From NCBI GenBank assembly GCA_031216915.1, contig CM062293.1, positions 147,134,285 through 147,198,284 on the forward strand: 64,000 bases of DNA, in the 5' to 3' direction. The position numbers were made by a program, and so were the translations under genes. Every line of letters starts with the position of its first letter. Position 1 is the first letter of the stretch. Of the stretch, positions 12,074 through 23,094 are shown piece after piece. The notes under the pieces are model-generated. The model saw only the letters and a program-made list of their open reading frames with translations. It was not told the origin of the DNA and ran no database searches. This DNA comes from Pictodentalium vernedei. Taxonomy: Eukaryota > Mollusca > Scaphopoda > Dentaliida > Dentaliidae.

Positions 12074-12321
12074 TTAACTCAAAACCTGCTGGGTAATTTT
12101 AAAATATTTATCATCAAATATAGTCATGGCTGCTCTATAGCAGCCATGACTAGATTTGATGAAAAATTCAAGTAAATTTGATTTGAGAAATCATTGGACA
12201 TAAAGCTTAGACAATACACAGGGGAAAATTTGGTAAATTATCCTCAAATTTCACTTCTTTTAATGGCAAGAAATTTCCTGTCCTGGGTGGAAATATCTGC
12301 CAGCAGCATGCAAAGAGTTAA
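12074..12321. mobile_element. TTAA-flanked foldback MITE, GCAGCATG family, copy 1
   Basis: It is bounded by TTAA at both ends. The central palindrome is ATAGTCATGGCTGC/GCAGCCATGACTAGAT. The right end reads CTGCCAGCAGCATGCAAAGAG, which is the complement of the left end of the copy at 46550-46795, so the two copies lie in opposite orientations. Confidence 0.75.
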
Positions 12322-12479
12322 TCTGTTTGTTTACCAGAGGTTATGGATACAATAGCTTAAATGCTCAGTTTATCACAAAATTCATGTCAAGTGGATACTC
12401 CTGCTATCTGAATACTTTTCAAGGGCACAGTGACTCTGCCAGTTATGAAATCTTTAGGACAATATCAGTTCAATGAAGC

Positions 12480-13270
12480 TCTTGGAGAGGGATCCAGAAC
12501 TACTTATGGAATTGTTGACAATTTATATGCCAAATCTATACGATTGCCACTGGCAGCCATGTTTTTCAAATGAAATTCGAAAAAATGCGATTGGTCCCAT
12601 CTAGACATTGCCCGAAAGCCACATATGAAATTTGGGACTGATCGGTTGATAGCTGCGGCCTGTAGGGTGTGCTAAAGGAATTGCTGGACAATTTATATCT
12701 AAATCCAAGATGGCTGCTGGTGGCCCATGTTTTTCAAGAAAATTCAGAAACATTTGATAGCTCCCATCTAGACCTCACACTAAAGCTACATATGAAATTT
12801 GAAAAAGATTGAGTGAGTGATGTAGCCTGTATGGTGTGCTAATGAAATTGTTGACCATTTATATGCCAAAACCAAGATGGCCACAGGTGGCCATGTTTTT
12901 CAATTAAATTCGGAAAAATTTGATAACTCCCATCAAGACATTGCCCCAAAGCTACATATGAAATTTGGGACTGATCAGGTGAGAGCTGTGGCCTGCAGGG
13001 TGTGCTAAAGAATTGTTGGATAATTTATATCCAAATCCAAGGTGGTCATTGGTGGCCATGTTTTTCAACGAAATTTGGAAAAAAAAATTGATAGCTCCCA
13101 TCTAGATATTGCCCTAAAGCCATGTATGAAAATTGTAACTGATCGGGTGAGAGTTGCAGCCTGTAGGGTGTGCTACAGGAATTGTGGATGGAAGGAGGTA
13201 CATACGGATGGTTGACAGTTCTCAAACCATCCCAATAGCTCATACATGACATTGTCAAGGTGAGCTAAAA
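12480..13270 (+). mobile_element. Pearl-like element P5 (left end undefined)
   Basis: Four to five copies of a ~160-bp unit containing GGCCATGTTTTTCAA, GCTACATATGAAATTTG, GACTGATCGG and GCCTGTAGGGTGTGCTAA. It ends with GGATGGAAGGAGGTACATAC, then AGCTCATACATGACATTG/CAAGGTGAGCTAAAAA. Confidence 0.6.
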
Positions 13271-13288
13271 ACAATGATATTGTAACAC

Positions 13289-14201
13289 AGTATTTGAAGA
13301 ATGAAAGGTACAACCTTCAAAAGCAAAACTTTAATCCGAAACTTTAAGCTAGGAATACTATGTAAAATTGACTGCACAATAAAGGGTTAAATATTTCGTT
13401 AAACTGATAAAAGAAATCATTGATGTAAATGCAACCATGAAGTTGTATTGACCATGCAAGAATTAAAGTAACAAAGTGTGTGATAGAAGCCTAATTTCAA
13501 ATACAAAGAAAGTAAGTATGAAAACATGTTTAAAAGGGGTTAAAATCATGCCAATATTAATTATAAAATCACTGTAGAAAGCTTCAGTAGACAGCAGACA
13601 TTGTCCCAAATGAGAAACTGTGATATTCCACTGAACTGTTTGAAGAATAAAAGGTGTAACCTTGTAAACAAAAAACTTTAACCTGGAGTTAAATTGAGTG
13701 CAAAAAAGGGTTAAATATTTCAGAAAAGAACATGAAACATAATGAGAATGATACAGTCAATAGTAATTAAGAAGAAAAAAAAAACTTTAACCTTCACTAA
13801 AAAACTTTAACCACAAACTTTAACCAAAACTTTAAATGTCTACAGATGGATGGACGGACGTTCTTACATGTTCTTACTTGTGGGGTTTTTCCCATGTTAA
13901 ATTCTAACCCCACAAGGTCAAAAAATTAACCCCATAGTGTGAAAAATAATCCCACAAGTGGCCACTGTACTAACCCAACCCCACAACTACCACTGACCCT
14001 AAATTGTAACCCCCCCCCCCCCCCCATGTACCCTGGACAGACAGACAGACAGACAGACAGACAATCGGACGGATGGATGGACAGATGGACAGACAGATGG
14101 ATGGATGGATGGATGGACAGAAGTCATGACTATAGCTCTGACTGTAAACAGTTGGGCTAAAAAGTGATGACTATAGCTCTGACTGTAAACAGTCGGGCTG
14201 A
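13289..14201 (+). mobile_element. Pearl-like element P6 with duplicated 3' hairpin
   Basis: Internal repeats carry AAACTTTAACC and AAGGGTTAAATATTTC. A C homopolymer (about 14010-14024) and a GACA/GATG tetranucleotide tract follow, then a 3' hairpin ATAGCTCTGACTGTAAACAG with TTGGGCTAAAAA. The last ~40 bp, from TGACTATAGCTCTGACTG, is repeated immediately afterwards at about 14165-14201. Confidence 0.55.
14036..14120 (+). repeat. GACA/GATG tetranucleotide microsatellite
   Basis: Pure ACAG repeats pass into GGAT and GGAC variants. This is the tract that precedes the terminal hairpin in most pearl-like elements of the window. Confidence 0.9.
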
Positions 14202-14657
14202 TAATAAAAGACTTTTTTTATTAAATATAATTCACTTGTATGCATATTTTTCATTTCATTCTTTTTGATCGGAGCTTCAAAGGCCTATGATTGAACAATG
14301 AATGTCTCGAAACAGAAATATACTTCTGACTACTATTTTCCAGGAGCTTTGTCCAGGAATTGAATTTATAGAATTTTACAGGGCATACCAAGAGTGTTAA
14401 CACTTACATGCATTTTTTAGGTATAAAACTGGTGGATTTTATGATACATTGGGTTAAAGATTAACCTCTATCATTCTGGAAGTGCAACAGAACGTTCTAA
14501 AATAACTCTGTTTTTCTTTTTTTTCAGTACTGATTTCTAGTGAAGTCTAGAAACTAGGAACCACTGCCTACCTAATCTGTCTGTTGTTAACAGGAACTCC
14601 TCATGAAGGCATGTTAAGGGCACCTGTTCTGAGGTTGTAAAGGTCAGAAATGGGCCT
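14202..14657. other. Gene-free stretch
   Basis: No recognised feature. Confidence 0.4.
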
Positions 14658-14870
14658 TTAACACTCTGCACACTACTGTCAAAATATCAAAATTTAAAGC
14701 TGCAGTTTTTTTCCCATAATGCAACTAGAAATTTAAACAATTGAATGTTGTTTGACAGGGCTCATTGAGCTCTGGAAAACAAGATTGAATTGGTTAAATT
14801 CCTAGATACATTTTGGGGAAAAATGCAATTTGAAATTTCAGAATTTTGACATTAGAGTGCAGAGGGTTAA
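14658..14870. mobile_element. TTAA-flanked MITE, CTCTGCA family
   Basis: TTAACACTCTGCACAC at the left pairs with GAGTGCAGAGGGTTAA at the right. A central short palindrome includes GGGCTCATTGAGCTCTG. Related copies: a right-hand part at 14870-15005 and a whole copy at 19777-19971. Confidence 0.7.
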
Positions 14871-15005
14871 GCAATTATATCTTGTTTGACAGAGCTCAGT
14901 GAGCTCTGTCAAACAAGATATATTTGATTAAGTATCAAACTGCATTATGGGAAATATTTGCCACTTAAAACTTTGCCATTTGGACATCAGAGTGCAGAGT
15001 GTTAA
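14870..15005. mobile_element. Partial CTCTGCA-family MITE with perfect palindrome
   Basis: It contains ATATCTTGTTTGACAGAGCT followed at once by its complement AGTGAGCTCTGTCAAACAAG, and ends CAGAGTGCAGAGTGTTAA. It abuts the previous copy and shares one TTAA with it. Confidence 0.6.
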
Positions 15006-15769
15006 GAAGAATTGGTCGTGCACAAACTATTCAGGTAGTGGTCAGAAAAATCTGCCACTGGCACATCAGGTGTTAAAAGGTAAATCACTTCAAATCACAA
15101 GGTGGAAAACTCTTACACATTTTAATAATGTTGCTGACCTGTTGACACACAACAACCTATTACCACCACTGCATGTTCCCACTTGAGTATTATTAGGATA
15201 TGGCAAGTAGGAAATGTTAGAAAACACCAGCATGACCCAAGTACAAAATTGGGTTGTTATTCAATTTCCGACAACGTTTCGAACGGCTGGACAAAACAAT
15301 TTTTCACTTATGAAGTGATCCTTGGAGGGTATTTAAAAAAGCCAATGATTACCAGAAGCTCTCTGGAGTAATTGCTTGGAAAAAACATTCACCAGCCCTT
15401 GAAGCACATTGTTTTTCATTGAGTAGTTATCATACAATCAGAAGCTGTTCCTCAGTCTGGTAAGCTTGGTGAAAAGGAAATTAGGAAAATATATACAGAA
15501 AGAATTGATTTTAATGTCCTGTTAATATCAGAGAATCAATATACTAACAGACTTATAGACTTCACCTGATATCCATCTAATCATATGAGTTCTAGCATAT
15601 TCTAATGTAGAAACCTCCACTGCATGCTCGATGGCCAAAGGTCATTTAACTCCCTTCAGGCCAAAGATATATCGACTTTCACCACAGCTGATTTCATCAG
15701 CTTCAGCTGAACATGTATCAAGAATTTCACCCTTTATATTTTTATACTGCCTCACAGAGCTCTCTTTCT
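15006..15769. other. Gene-free stretch
   Basis: Short open frames on the plus strand at 14947-15186 and 15183-15371 have no recognisable motifs and one overlaps a MITE. I do not support a gene. Confidence 0.4.
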
Positions 15770-16024
15770 ATTATTATTTGTTTATTGGGGTTTAATGACC
15801 CTTTCAACAACCAAGGTCACATTGTATTGGACAGTTTTACAGGTGGATGAAGACAGAGAACCTGGAGAAAACCACCGAGCAACTGCCAGATGCCCCAACC
15901 TACTGACGCCACACAAGCAGGGTCAGCATTGTTAGAAGACAAGTGCACCATGGACATGCAGTACACCTAAGTACACAGTGTCACCATGCCCCCACATGGG
16001 CAATTGGGATGAAGTGCCTTGCCT
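15770..16024 (-). mobile_element. SINE, head-truncated, alternative tail
   Basis: The SINE body (CCGAGCAACTGCCAGATGC, ACACAAGCAGGGTCAGC, GTGCACCATGGACATGCAG) is present and stops at AAGTGCCTTGCC, before the tRNA head. The tail is TTTATTGGGGTTTAATGACC with CAAGGTCAC, unlike the GGTGTTTAAGGTCA tail of most copies, so two tail types coexist. Confidence 0.7.
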
Positions 16025-16236
16025 ACCTTTTATCAACAAGATTTAACTCTTAGGCTAAAAAAAAATAATGTTTTGATTCTCAGACCCTCCCTCGTTGGAT
16101 TTGAACCTCCTCATTAGACATTTTTATTATGTCATGTTATTTTAAGAATTTGTGAAAACTTGGAATGGTCATTTTTTCACATTTCTCGACATATAATTAT
16201 TTAGCTGTGTTTGCAGTAAATTGGTTTTTCTTGTTG

Positions 16237-16277
16237 CAGTTTATGGGAGAGTGCCAGAGGCACTCTCCCATAAACTG
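16237..16277. repeat. Perfect 41-bp palindrome
   Basis: CAGTTTATGGGAGAGTGCC, then AGA, then the exact complement. The arms are 19 bp and perfect. It is short for a MITE and could be a remnant centre of one. Confidence 0.85.
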
Positions 16278-16310
16278 TAACAAGGCAAATTCTGATATAC
16301 TGGATCATGA

Positions 16311-16380
16311 TTTAAATATTTATTTATTTGCTGGTGGTAAAGGCCATATATTTCTGCACAATGGCTAATAATGGCCACAA
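16311..16380 (-). mobile_element. SINE tail fragment
   Basis: ATTTATTTATTTGCTGGTGG and CACAATGGCTAATAATGGCC match the tail-proximal 65 bp of the SINE family; the rest is missing. Confidence 0.6.
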
Positions 16381-16767
16381 CACCGATATAAACTCAAGTT
16401 TAACAAATCATTTAGAGCCATGTTTCCCATTTTAAAGGACTCCCACCCCAAGCATTGGTTACTGGGGCGTATTCTAATGGATCATGATGTTTGACAGATC
16501 TATACCATTAAAAAGAACAATAAAATACAAATCCTTTTAGCTGTTGTTACGGCAGTTAGTTATAAAAGGTATACTATAATTACACTAAAATACAACCTTT
16601 TCTCTTTTTCAAGTGGAAAGACAGCAAAAAGATTTACTGAGTATACTCAACCCTTTACACGAAAAAAAAATAAAATAAAAAATAAAAAAATAAAAATAAA
16701 ATCCTCCCTCCCTCACTGATTTGAAAAAAAAATTGCTTGAGAATCAATTCATTTTTTTTATTTGGCC

Positions 16768-16927
16768 TTAACCCTTTATTATTGAATCAGCTGTATCCTC
16801 GCATAATTTACAAAAGCAGCAATGAAAAACAAAAAAATTACAACAATTTCAACAAAACTGTATCATGTGACTCCCTCATTGAAATGTGCTCAGTGAGCTC
16901 ATTCCATTGCATAGGGTGAAGGGTTAG
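16768..16927. mobile_element. TTAA MITE, CCCTTTA family, short diverged copy
   Basis: It begins TTAACCCTTTATTATTG and ends GGGTGAAGGGTTAG. The centre TCATGTGACTCCCTCATTG with GTGAGCTCATTCCA is a degraded version of the family palindrome. Confidence 0.65.
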
Positions 16928-17536
16928 CCCACTCAGTTTTTTAAAATATTTTTCATAAAATCTAGTCATAGCTGCTTCACAGCTAATGTTAGTAATTTTG
17001 AGCACTCTTTTCAGATAAAGATTTCAGAGCTAGCAGTTTTTATCTGTTTTGATGCCAAACTGCAGATCTCTTTATAAAGAGATATGTTTCTGCTCTATGA
17101 AGAGGACCATTTTTTGATCAATTCTCTAGGTTGAACTCATCAAAGACTATGTAGAACTCAATTTTACTCTCCCTCTCCTCCAACACCTGCCCCCGCCCAC
17201 CCCCTCCCCACCACCCCTTACATACTTTATGTGAGCAATTGTCAGGGGAGTTGTTTTAATGGGTTTTCTGTCTGTTGTCAGTGGAAGTTAACAAACACAT
17301 TGAGAGTTGGCAAGCAAGAAACCATTTGCAATATTACACCAAAAATCCTTCTGCCAAGAAACACTCTTTCAAGTTAATACTCATCAAGTAAAAGTCAAAA
17401 TTATGTTTCTATATTCTAGTGATAAACTGAGAATTTATTCTATTAGATCTTGTTCGACGGAGCTCATGAAATGTGGGAAATCAAGTGGCTGTCAAGGAAA
17501 TTCCTTGACGAACTCTTTTACTAGTTTTTTATTCAG

Positions 17537-17781
17537 TTAACCCTTTACCCAACACAGACGATTTCAAAAATTTATTATTTTAAATATCATTTTTTAAATT
17601 TTTTCAAAAATTTTCAACAAAATCATATCATGTGACCCCTCTTTGGAATGAGCTCGTCGGATGAGCTTGTTCCTAAGAGGCGTCACATGATATGGTTTTG
17701 TTAAAAATTTTTGAAAAATAATATTTTTTTCAGCTGCTGCATTTGCATATTACGCGGGCGAATCATTGGGTAAAGGGTTAA
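17537..17781. mobile_element. TTAA MITE, CCCTTTACCC family
   Basis: TTAACCCTTTACCCAAC at the left and GGGTAAAGGGTTAA at the right. The central palindrome (ATCATGTGACCCCTCTTTGG, GAGCTCGTCGGATGAGCTTG, complement) would form a long stem. TTAA borders and CCCTTT ends are those of piggyBac-type elements; there is no open frame, so it is non-autonomous. Confidence 0.8.
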
Positions 17782-17822
17782 CAATAGTTTACTCTTATGA
17801 TAGTCAATATTAGTACAGAAGG

Positions 17823-18173
17823 GCTGTTGGACTTCTATACTACAGGTCCTGAGTTCGATCCCCATCCGGGACGACCCATGTTGTGTCCTTGGGCTAGGTA
17901 CTTTATCCCGGTTGCCTATATGGGGGCACTATGACACCATGCACTAAAACGTACTGCACGTCGATGGTGTACATGTCTTCATCCACTGTAGCCCTGCTTA
18001 AGCGGAGGTTGAACAGAGTTCGAATGTTGAGGAACTGACAGTTGCTCGTCGATGCTCGGTGGTTCTCTCTGGGTACTCCGACTTCCTCCACCCATAAAAC
18101 TGTCACGGTCACGATTAGCCATTGTGCATAAGTATGTGACCTTAAACACCAATAAATAAATATAAATAAATAA
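17823..18173 (+). mobile_element. SINE, slightly 5'-truncated
   Basis: Orientation is opposite to the other copies. It starts at CTGTTGGACTTCTATAC, so the A-box part is lost, and keeps the B box GAGTTCGATCCCC and the tail ACACCAATAAATAAATAT. Imperfect 12-bp repeats TAGTACAGAAGG and TAATACAGAAGG flank it. Confidence 0.8.
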
Positions 18174-18416
18174 TAATACAGAAGGTATGCAGAATTCCAG
18201 CAGGCAAGGACTGATAAAATTCAAGGCTGTTTCTTGATATATTTCAGCATTTTTCAAGGCCCTACAATAGCCAAATTCACAAATTTTCAACAACCTGCCT
18301 TCACTAGTCCTAACTAGGACCTCCAGTCATTACCCCAATCTAGAAGGGAAGTGGAAGAAGGGGGTAATGGCACGAGGATCATAGTTAGGACTATACCTTC
18401 ACAAACTCTGGTATAT
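18174..18416. other. Spacer with inverted CCTAACTAGGACC motif
   Basis: TAGTCCTAACTAGGACC and ATAGTTAGGACTATACC give a partial inverted repeat around a GTAATGG/GGTAATGG stretch. No gene. Confidence 0.35.
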
Positions 18417-18783
18417 TATGTTTGTTTGTTTATTGAGGTTTAAGGTCATATATTTATGCACAATGGCTAATCATGACCGTGACAGTTTTACGGGTGGAGG
18501 AAGCCGGAGTACCCGGAGAGAACCACCGAGCAATGACGAGCAGCTGCCAGCTCCCCAACATCGTAACTCCGCACTGCAGCACAGGCAGGGTTAGATTGGT
18601 TGAAGACATGCGTACCATCGACGTGCAGTACATCTTAGTACACGGCATCATCTTGCCCCCATGCGGGCAATGGAGATGAAGTGTCTTGCCCAAGGACACA
18701 ACGCAGTTGCCGCAGGTGGGATTTGAACCGAGGACCTCTCGGTTTGCAGCCTGCACCTCTACCTACTGAGCCACCGCGCTCCC
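18417..18783 (-). mobile_element. tRNA-derived SINE (full length)
   Basis: Near-complete copy of the 7540 subtype. On the minus strand it has GGTGGCTCAGTAGG and a decayed B box GGTTCAAATCCC. Perfect flanking repeats CTCTGGTATAT lie at 18406-18416 and 18784-18794. Confidence 0.9.
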
Positions 18784-18799
18784 CTCTGGTATATATAGA

Positions 18800-19612
18800 C
18801 AATATACATATAGTATTTTTTTATATCTGGTTTATACAACGAGTTGAAATATAGTTAATATTTTCGAGGCTCTGCCGAGAAAATATTAACTATATTTCAA
18901 CGAGTTGTATAAACCAGATATAAAAAAATACTATATGTATATTGTTTTTATTTGATAACAAATAGCAGTTTCACAAGTTGAGGCTTATATTCACTTTTAT
19001 GCTCATTCCCATGGGCCTCCGTAGAAAATGAGACGAAGCAAACGCGATCTTTTGGTTGTTGCTGTACAGTCATAGCCACTGGTTGCAGTTGATCTATTAT
19101 TCATGTTTTTTTAGCTCTACCTGGCGACGATGATAATGTGTATTCAATCGAGAAGTTTCCAATTTCTATTAATTATGGTCCACTTTTGTTTTTGTTTACA
19201 ATTCGTACGAAACGTTTTTTTTCACGTGGCAGACAAACGTATAATTGGAGCAGTACTTTGATCGTGGACATAGACGTAGTTATAAATAGCGCATTACACA
19301 TTACTGACAGTCTAGTAAGGTTTTGAACGAAGTAGGTTGTAATTATTTCTTTATTACAGCAAACTAAACTGAAAATTTACACGTTTATACTTATAGAAAA
19401 TATGTCATATATATTTCGATTAAATTTCACTTGCTCCTTCAATGTAGAATTCAAACTTGCATTACAAAGTTTATGAATGAATGAAAATGGAATCGAACGA
19501 GGTCAAAGGCCGTTTGCATAAATTATAATTATATACAACACCCGTTGTATATACTTCAAGTATATACAACGGGTGTTATACTCTATGGTTATCAGATAAA
19601 AAACTATATAGT
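18800..19612. mobile_element. Candidate ~0.8-kb foldback element with palindromic ends
   Basis: A nearly perfect 145-bp palindrome occupies 18800-18944 (arms of about 65 bp around GAGGCTCTGCCGAG). A second, about 50 bp (ACACCCGTTGTATATACTT and complement), lies at 19530-19582. The outermost sequences TATAGTATTTTTTTATATCT and, reversed, TATAGTTTTTTATCTG are similar, suggesting one element with imperfect terminal repeats. The interior has no convincing protein; a 62-residue frame at 19138-19326 is unremarkable. Confidence 0.5.
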
Positions 19613-19776
19613 TATAATTACAGCATTTTTTATTTTTCGTGAATATTCAAGGCTTTTCAAGGCCTCCTGACACATTTTTTTTCAAATTCATCAAATTCTA
19701 GGCTGTTCCTTGAATCCAGGGCCCCACAGAAACCCTTGTATGGTAAATGGTATCGTGTTTGAAAGTTTATATTAAA

Positions 19777-19971
19777 TTAACCCTCTGCACTCTGATGTTC
19801 AAATATATAAATTTCAAGCAGCAAATTTTTCCCATAATGTAATTCGGAATTTAACCAATTTTGACATAACTCCTTGAAACAAGATTTAATTTGTCAAGTT
19901 TCAAGTTGTATTATGGGAAAAATTTGTTGATTGAAATTTTGATATTTTGACATCAGAGTGCGCAGGGTTAA
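19777..19971. mobile_element. TTAA-flanked MITE, CTCTGCA family, whole copy
   Basis: TTAACCCTCTGCACTCTGAT and ATCAGAGTGCGCAGGGTTAA form near-perfect inverted ends. The inner arms AAATTTCAAGC and complement extend the stem. Confidence 0.8.
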
Positions 19972-19999
19972 CAGAGTTATTCAAATAAGAGATATCCAA

Positions 20000-20237
20000 T
20001 TAACCCTTTACCTAACATAAAAAGCAGACGACACATGCAAACAAAATTTGAATTTGAATAACTAATTTTTTGTCTCAAAAACATAGGTTATGACCCCTCT
20101 TTGGAATGAGCTGGATGAGCTTGTTTCAAAGAGGGGGTCATAACGTATGTTTTTGAGACAAAAAATGAAAAAAAATAATGAAAATTGGTGATTTTTGTGA
20201 ATAGCACTGGCCGGTTTTGGCCATTATGTTGGGTTAA
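20000..20237. mobile_element. TTAA MITE, CCCTTTACC family, right end eroded
   Basis: The left end is TTAACCCTTTACCTAACAT. The palindromic centre is GGTTATGACCCCTCTTTGG and complement. The right end is shortened to CATTATGTTGGGTTAA, lacking the TAAAGG seen in other copies, and runs directly into the next MITE. Confidence 0.7.
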
Positions 20238-20378
20238 GTGGGCTTTGCAGTTGTTTCTAGGCAAGTTTTGGCTGCCTAAATAGGCAGCCAGGACTTGCCA
20301 GAAACAACTGCAAAGATGCAGGATGCAGACTGTTAAAGTAGAAAAACTGTATAAAACCTCCAGGCCTTTAAGGATTAA
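20238..20378. mobile_element. TTAA MITE, CCCTTAAG family, copy 1
   Basis: The inner palindrome CTTTGCAGTTGTTTCTAGG, GGCTGCCTAAATAGGCAGCC and complement is followed by a right end CCAGGCCTTTAAGGATTAA. The better preserved relative is at 52831-53082. Confidence 0.55.
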
Positions 20379-20814
20379 ATTGGGTTTATGCTTAACACCA
20401 GAATACTTAGAAAACTACTTGGTAAACCTTTAGCTCAAGGATGAGAACCAATAATAATGGTCCAGTCCTATAAAAAGAGGCTGTGAATTTTGGGTGCCTC
20501 TTTTTTACGGAAAAATCTGAGAAGTATAATAATGAAACAGATACTAAGAAAACAAGACTGGCACTTTTCTAGACCATAAGCCTGCAAAGTGGTAGATCTG
20601 TATATGCCGTCATGCCCAAGTAGACTATTCTAATTGCTTGGGCAGAGTACCAAGTCTCCTTGTATGTAGTATAGTTTGGTTATGCCAATAAGTTTACACA
20701 AGCAGACAAAAGATAATACAAACATGAATTTTCACACCTGATAGCTAGGTAATCTGAACAAGTGTTTGCACAGTTTCCAAAAGTCTAAATTGTACTATGT
20801 TTTTAATGACTTAC
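20379..20814. other. Probable intron sequence downstream of the TRAPPC13 exon
   Basis: No repeat family or further exon recognised. A small hairpin AAAAAGAGGC/GCCTCTTTTT occurs at about 20474-20506. Confidence 0.4.
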
Positions 20815-21016
20815 AACTCTTTGGAGCTGGCTGGTTTGTAATCTGCCTTTCTCACCCATGTTGGTTTTCCATACAATATCAAGTTTTCCTATACTTGTAA
20901 CCCCTCTCAGTATTTTATTCTCACCACTGCCATCTTTGACTGGTGATAGGCAATATAAGTATTGTCTTGTGTCCATTGGATTCAAGTAGTTTACTTTTCC
21001 AAAGACAAGTCTAGAG
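20815..21016 (-). CDS. TRAPPC13: TRAPPC13 internal exon
   Basis: TRAPPC13 is a subunit of the TRAPP complex (TRAPPIII in animals), which acts in vesicle tethering and autophagy as part of a Rab activator. This single exon encodes about 67 residues including [29 protein letters not shown] and QTSQLQR. These closely follow the vertebrate protein in the region just before its last third. On the minus strand a polypyrimidine tract and TTTTTTTCAG precede the exon at 21017 and a consensus donor GTAAGT follows at 20814-20809. Within the frame there is no stop. The start phase leaves one base of a split codon; the end phase is 0 if the GTAAGT donor is used. The flanking exons must lie beyond repeat-filled introns; I did not find them. 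Identification rests on remembered family sequence. Confidence 0.85.
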
Positions 21017-21073
21017 CTGAAAAAAAGTAGCAGAGTTTCAGTCCTGCAAATTGCATTTCAGCAACAACTTTTA
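21017..21073. other. Intron flank upstream of the TRAPPC13 exon
   Basis: Short AT-rich spacer carrying the acceptor pyrimidine tract, before a pearl-like element. Confidence 0.5.
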
Positions 21074-22951
21074 AAACAAGAGGCTCAAGTGAGCCTAAAA
21101 TGCTCACCTGGTACAAATTGTCAAAACAGATGAGTATATCAGCTTGTGATCAGCAGCAACAGCAATTATTTTGATTTGCTATGTTTTTGGCCATTCATTT
21201 CTGCTGGTCTTAGAAAAGCCTCATAGCAAACTCTGTTCTGTGAAGTATTAAAAAACAACAACTGAAAGAAATTTTTGTTTTGTTTTAAACTACTGTATTC
21301 TCTCTAGCATCCTCCCCCCCGCCCCACCCCCCCCCCCAAAAAAAAAAAAAAAAAAAAGAAAAAAAAAGAAAAACAAGAAGAAACAAGCGAATCGATTTGA
21401 ACAAAACTTGAATTCGACATCCGTAGAGAGGTTACATACCAAATATGAAAGGATTCTCACTGGTGGATCTGAAGAAGAAGAATTTTCAAGAAATTTTAAA
21501 GTTAAACTTTGGGCTTCAATAAAAAGCCCAAATATTAAGCCAGGGACCTGATTTGAACAACCTTCAATCTAACCCTCCCAGAGTGTTGAACATCAAATAT
21601 CAAAAGAATCTGACTGCTGGATCTGAAGGAGATGATTTTGAACGATAATTCCCAATATTGCACTAAGTAAATATTTGGGCTCCCTTGGGGAACCCAAACA
21701 TTAACCCAGGAACTCGATTTGAACAAATTTGAACGTTACACCTCTAGAGATGTCACATACTAAATATGAAAGGATTCTCACTAGTGGGTCTGAAAAAGAA
21801 GATTTTTTAAGAAATTTTCTCATATTGCACCAAGTTAAAATTTGAGCTCCAATAAAGAGCCCAAATATTCATCCAGGGATCCCATTTGAACAAACTTGAA
21901 TCTAACCCCCCTAGAGATGCTGCATACCAAATATCAAAAGAATCTGACTGGTGGATCTGAAGAAGAAGATTTTTAAAGATTATTCCCCATATTATCTTTA
22001 AAAATATTAACCAGGGACACATTTGAACAAACTTCAATCTGACCCCTGTAGAGATGCTGTATACCAAGTATCAAAAGAATCTGACTGTATGATCTGAAGA
22101 AGATTTTTAAAGCTTATTCCCCATAGCACCCTAAGTTAATTATTTGGAATCCTCTGTTGAGCCCAAATATGAACCAAGGGGGTCGATTTGAACACACTTG
22201 TATTTGACCATCCTATGGATGCTGTATACCAAATATCAAAAGATTCTGATCAGAGGTTCTGAAGAAATTTTTTTTTTCAATTTTTGAAAATATGCTGACG
22301 CAGCATTTTTTCAAACACCCCCTACAGAACACCCAAACACAACCGATGGCCATTTTTTTTTAATCCATTCTACTGGTCAAAAGGATGATTCATACCAAAT
22401 AACAGTTCTCTGTTCCGTGTAGTTTGGAAAATATGGGCATTTGAATTTTTTTCTATTTTTAGCTCCTGGGGTACCCATGGGGCAACGAAAATTTCGGGCA
22501 TCAATCAAGACCTTTGGACCCACTTATGCTACATACCAAATTTGGTTCAAATTGGCCCATCGGTTCTTGAAATAGAAATTTTGGGTGGAGCCCAAAATGG
22601 ATATGTGCCCACAGAGAGCCCAAATATTGATCTACCAACTTCTCTTGAACAAACTTTAATCTTCAACACCAAAGAGTGTTACATACCATATATCTAGGCA
22701 ATCTCTCTGATGGTTTATGAGAAGAAGATTTTCAAAGATTTTTAGGCTTTGGCATCATTGCCCAGAGCCCGAAGAAGGCAGTCGCTCTATCTGAACAAAA
22801 TAGAAAGGGTATACCCCAGGGATGGTTTGTGCAATATAAGTTTGAATTTGGCTGAATGGCTGTGGAGAAGAAGCCAGGTTTGCAAAAGTTACGACGGACG
22901 CCAAGTGATGGCAGTACCTCACACTGACTTGCAGTCAGGTGAGCTAAAAAA
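21074..22951 (+). mobile_element. Pearl-like element, family P2, copy 2
   Basis: The left end is AACAAGAGGCTCAAGTGAGCC, a hairpin, followed by TGCTCACCTGGTAC. The right end is GACGGACGCCAAGTGATGG then CTCACACTGACTTGCAGTCA and GGTGAGCTAAAAA. The core units carry GAGCCCAAATATT and TACCAAATATC; the 3' module carries TTTCTATTTTTAGCTCCTG. C and A homopolymers sit at 21310-21370. It lies in the presumed TRAPPC13 intron, on the opposite strand. Confidence 0.75.
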
Positions 22952-23094
22952 AAAGAAAAGAAATTAACTATTTTGCTCAAACCTGGTTCAAGGCAGAACA
23001 AGCAGGTAAACACCACTAATTTGATCCCATATGTATTGACAATATTACTCAAGTCTGCAAATAAGCAGCCTGACATGATGATCGACCAGTACAA
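22952..23094. other. Spacer
   Basis: Contains GCAAATAAGCAGCCTGACATG at about 23057, a fragment of the AAGCAGTCTG MITE family. Nothing else. Confidence 0.4.
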
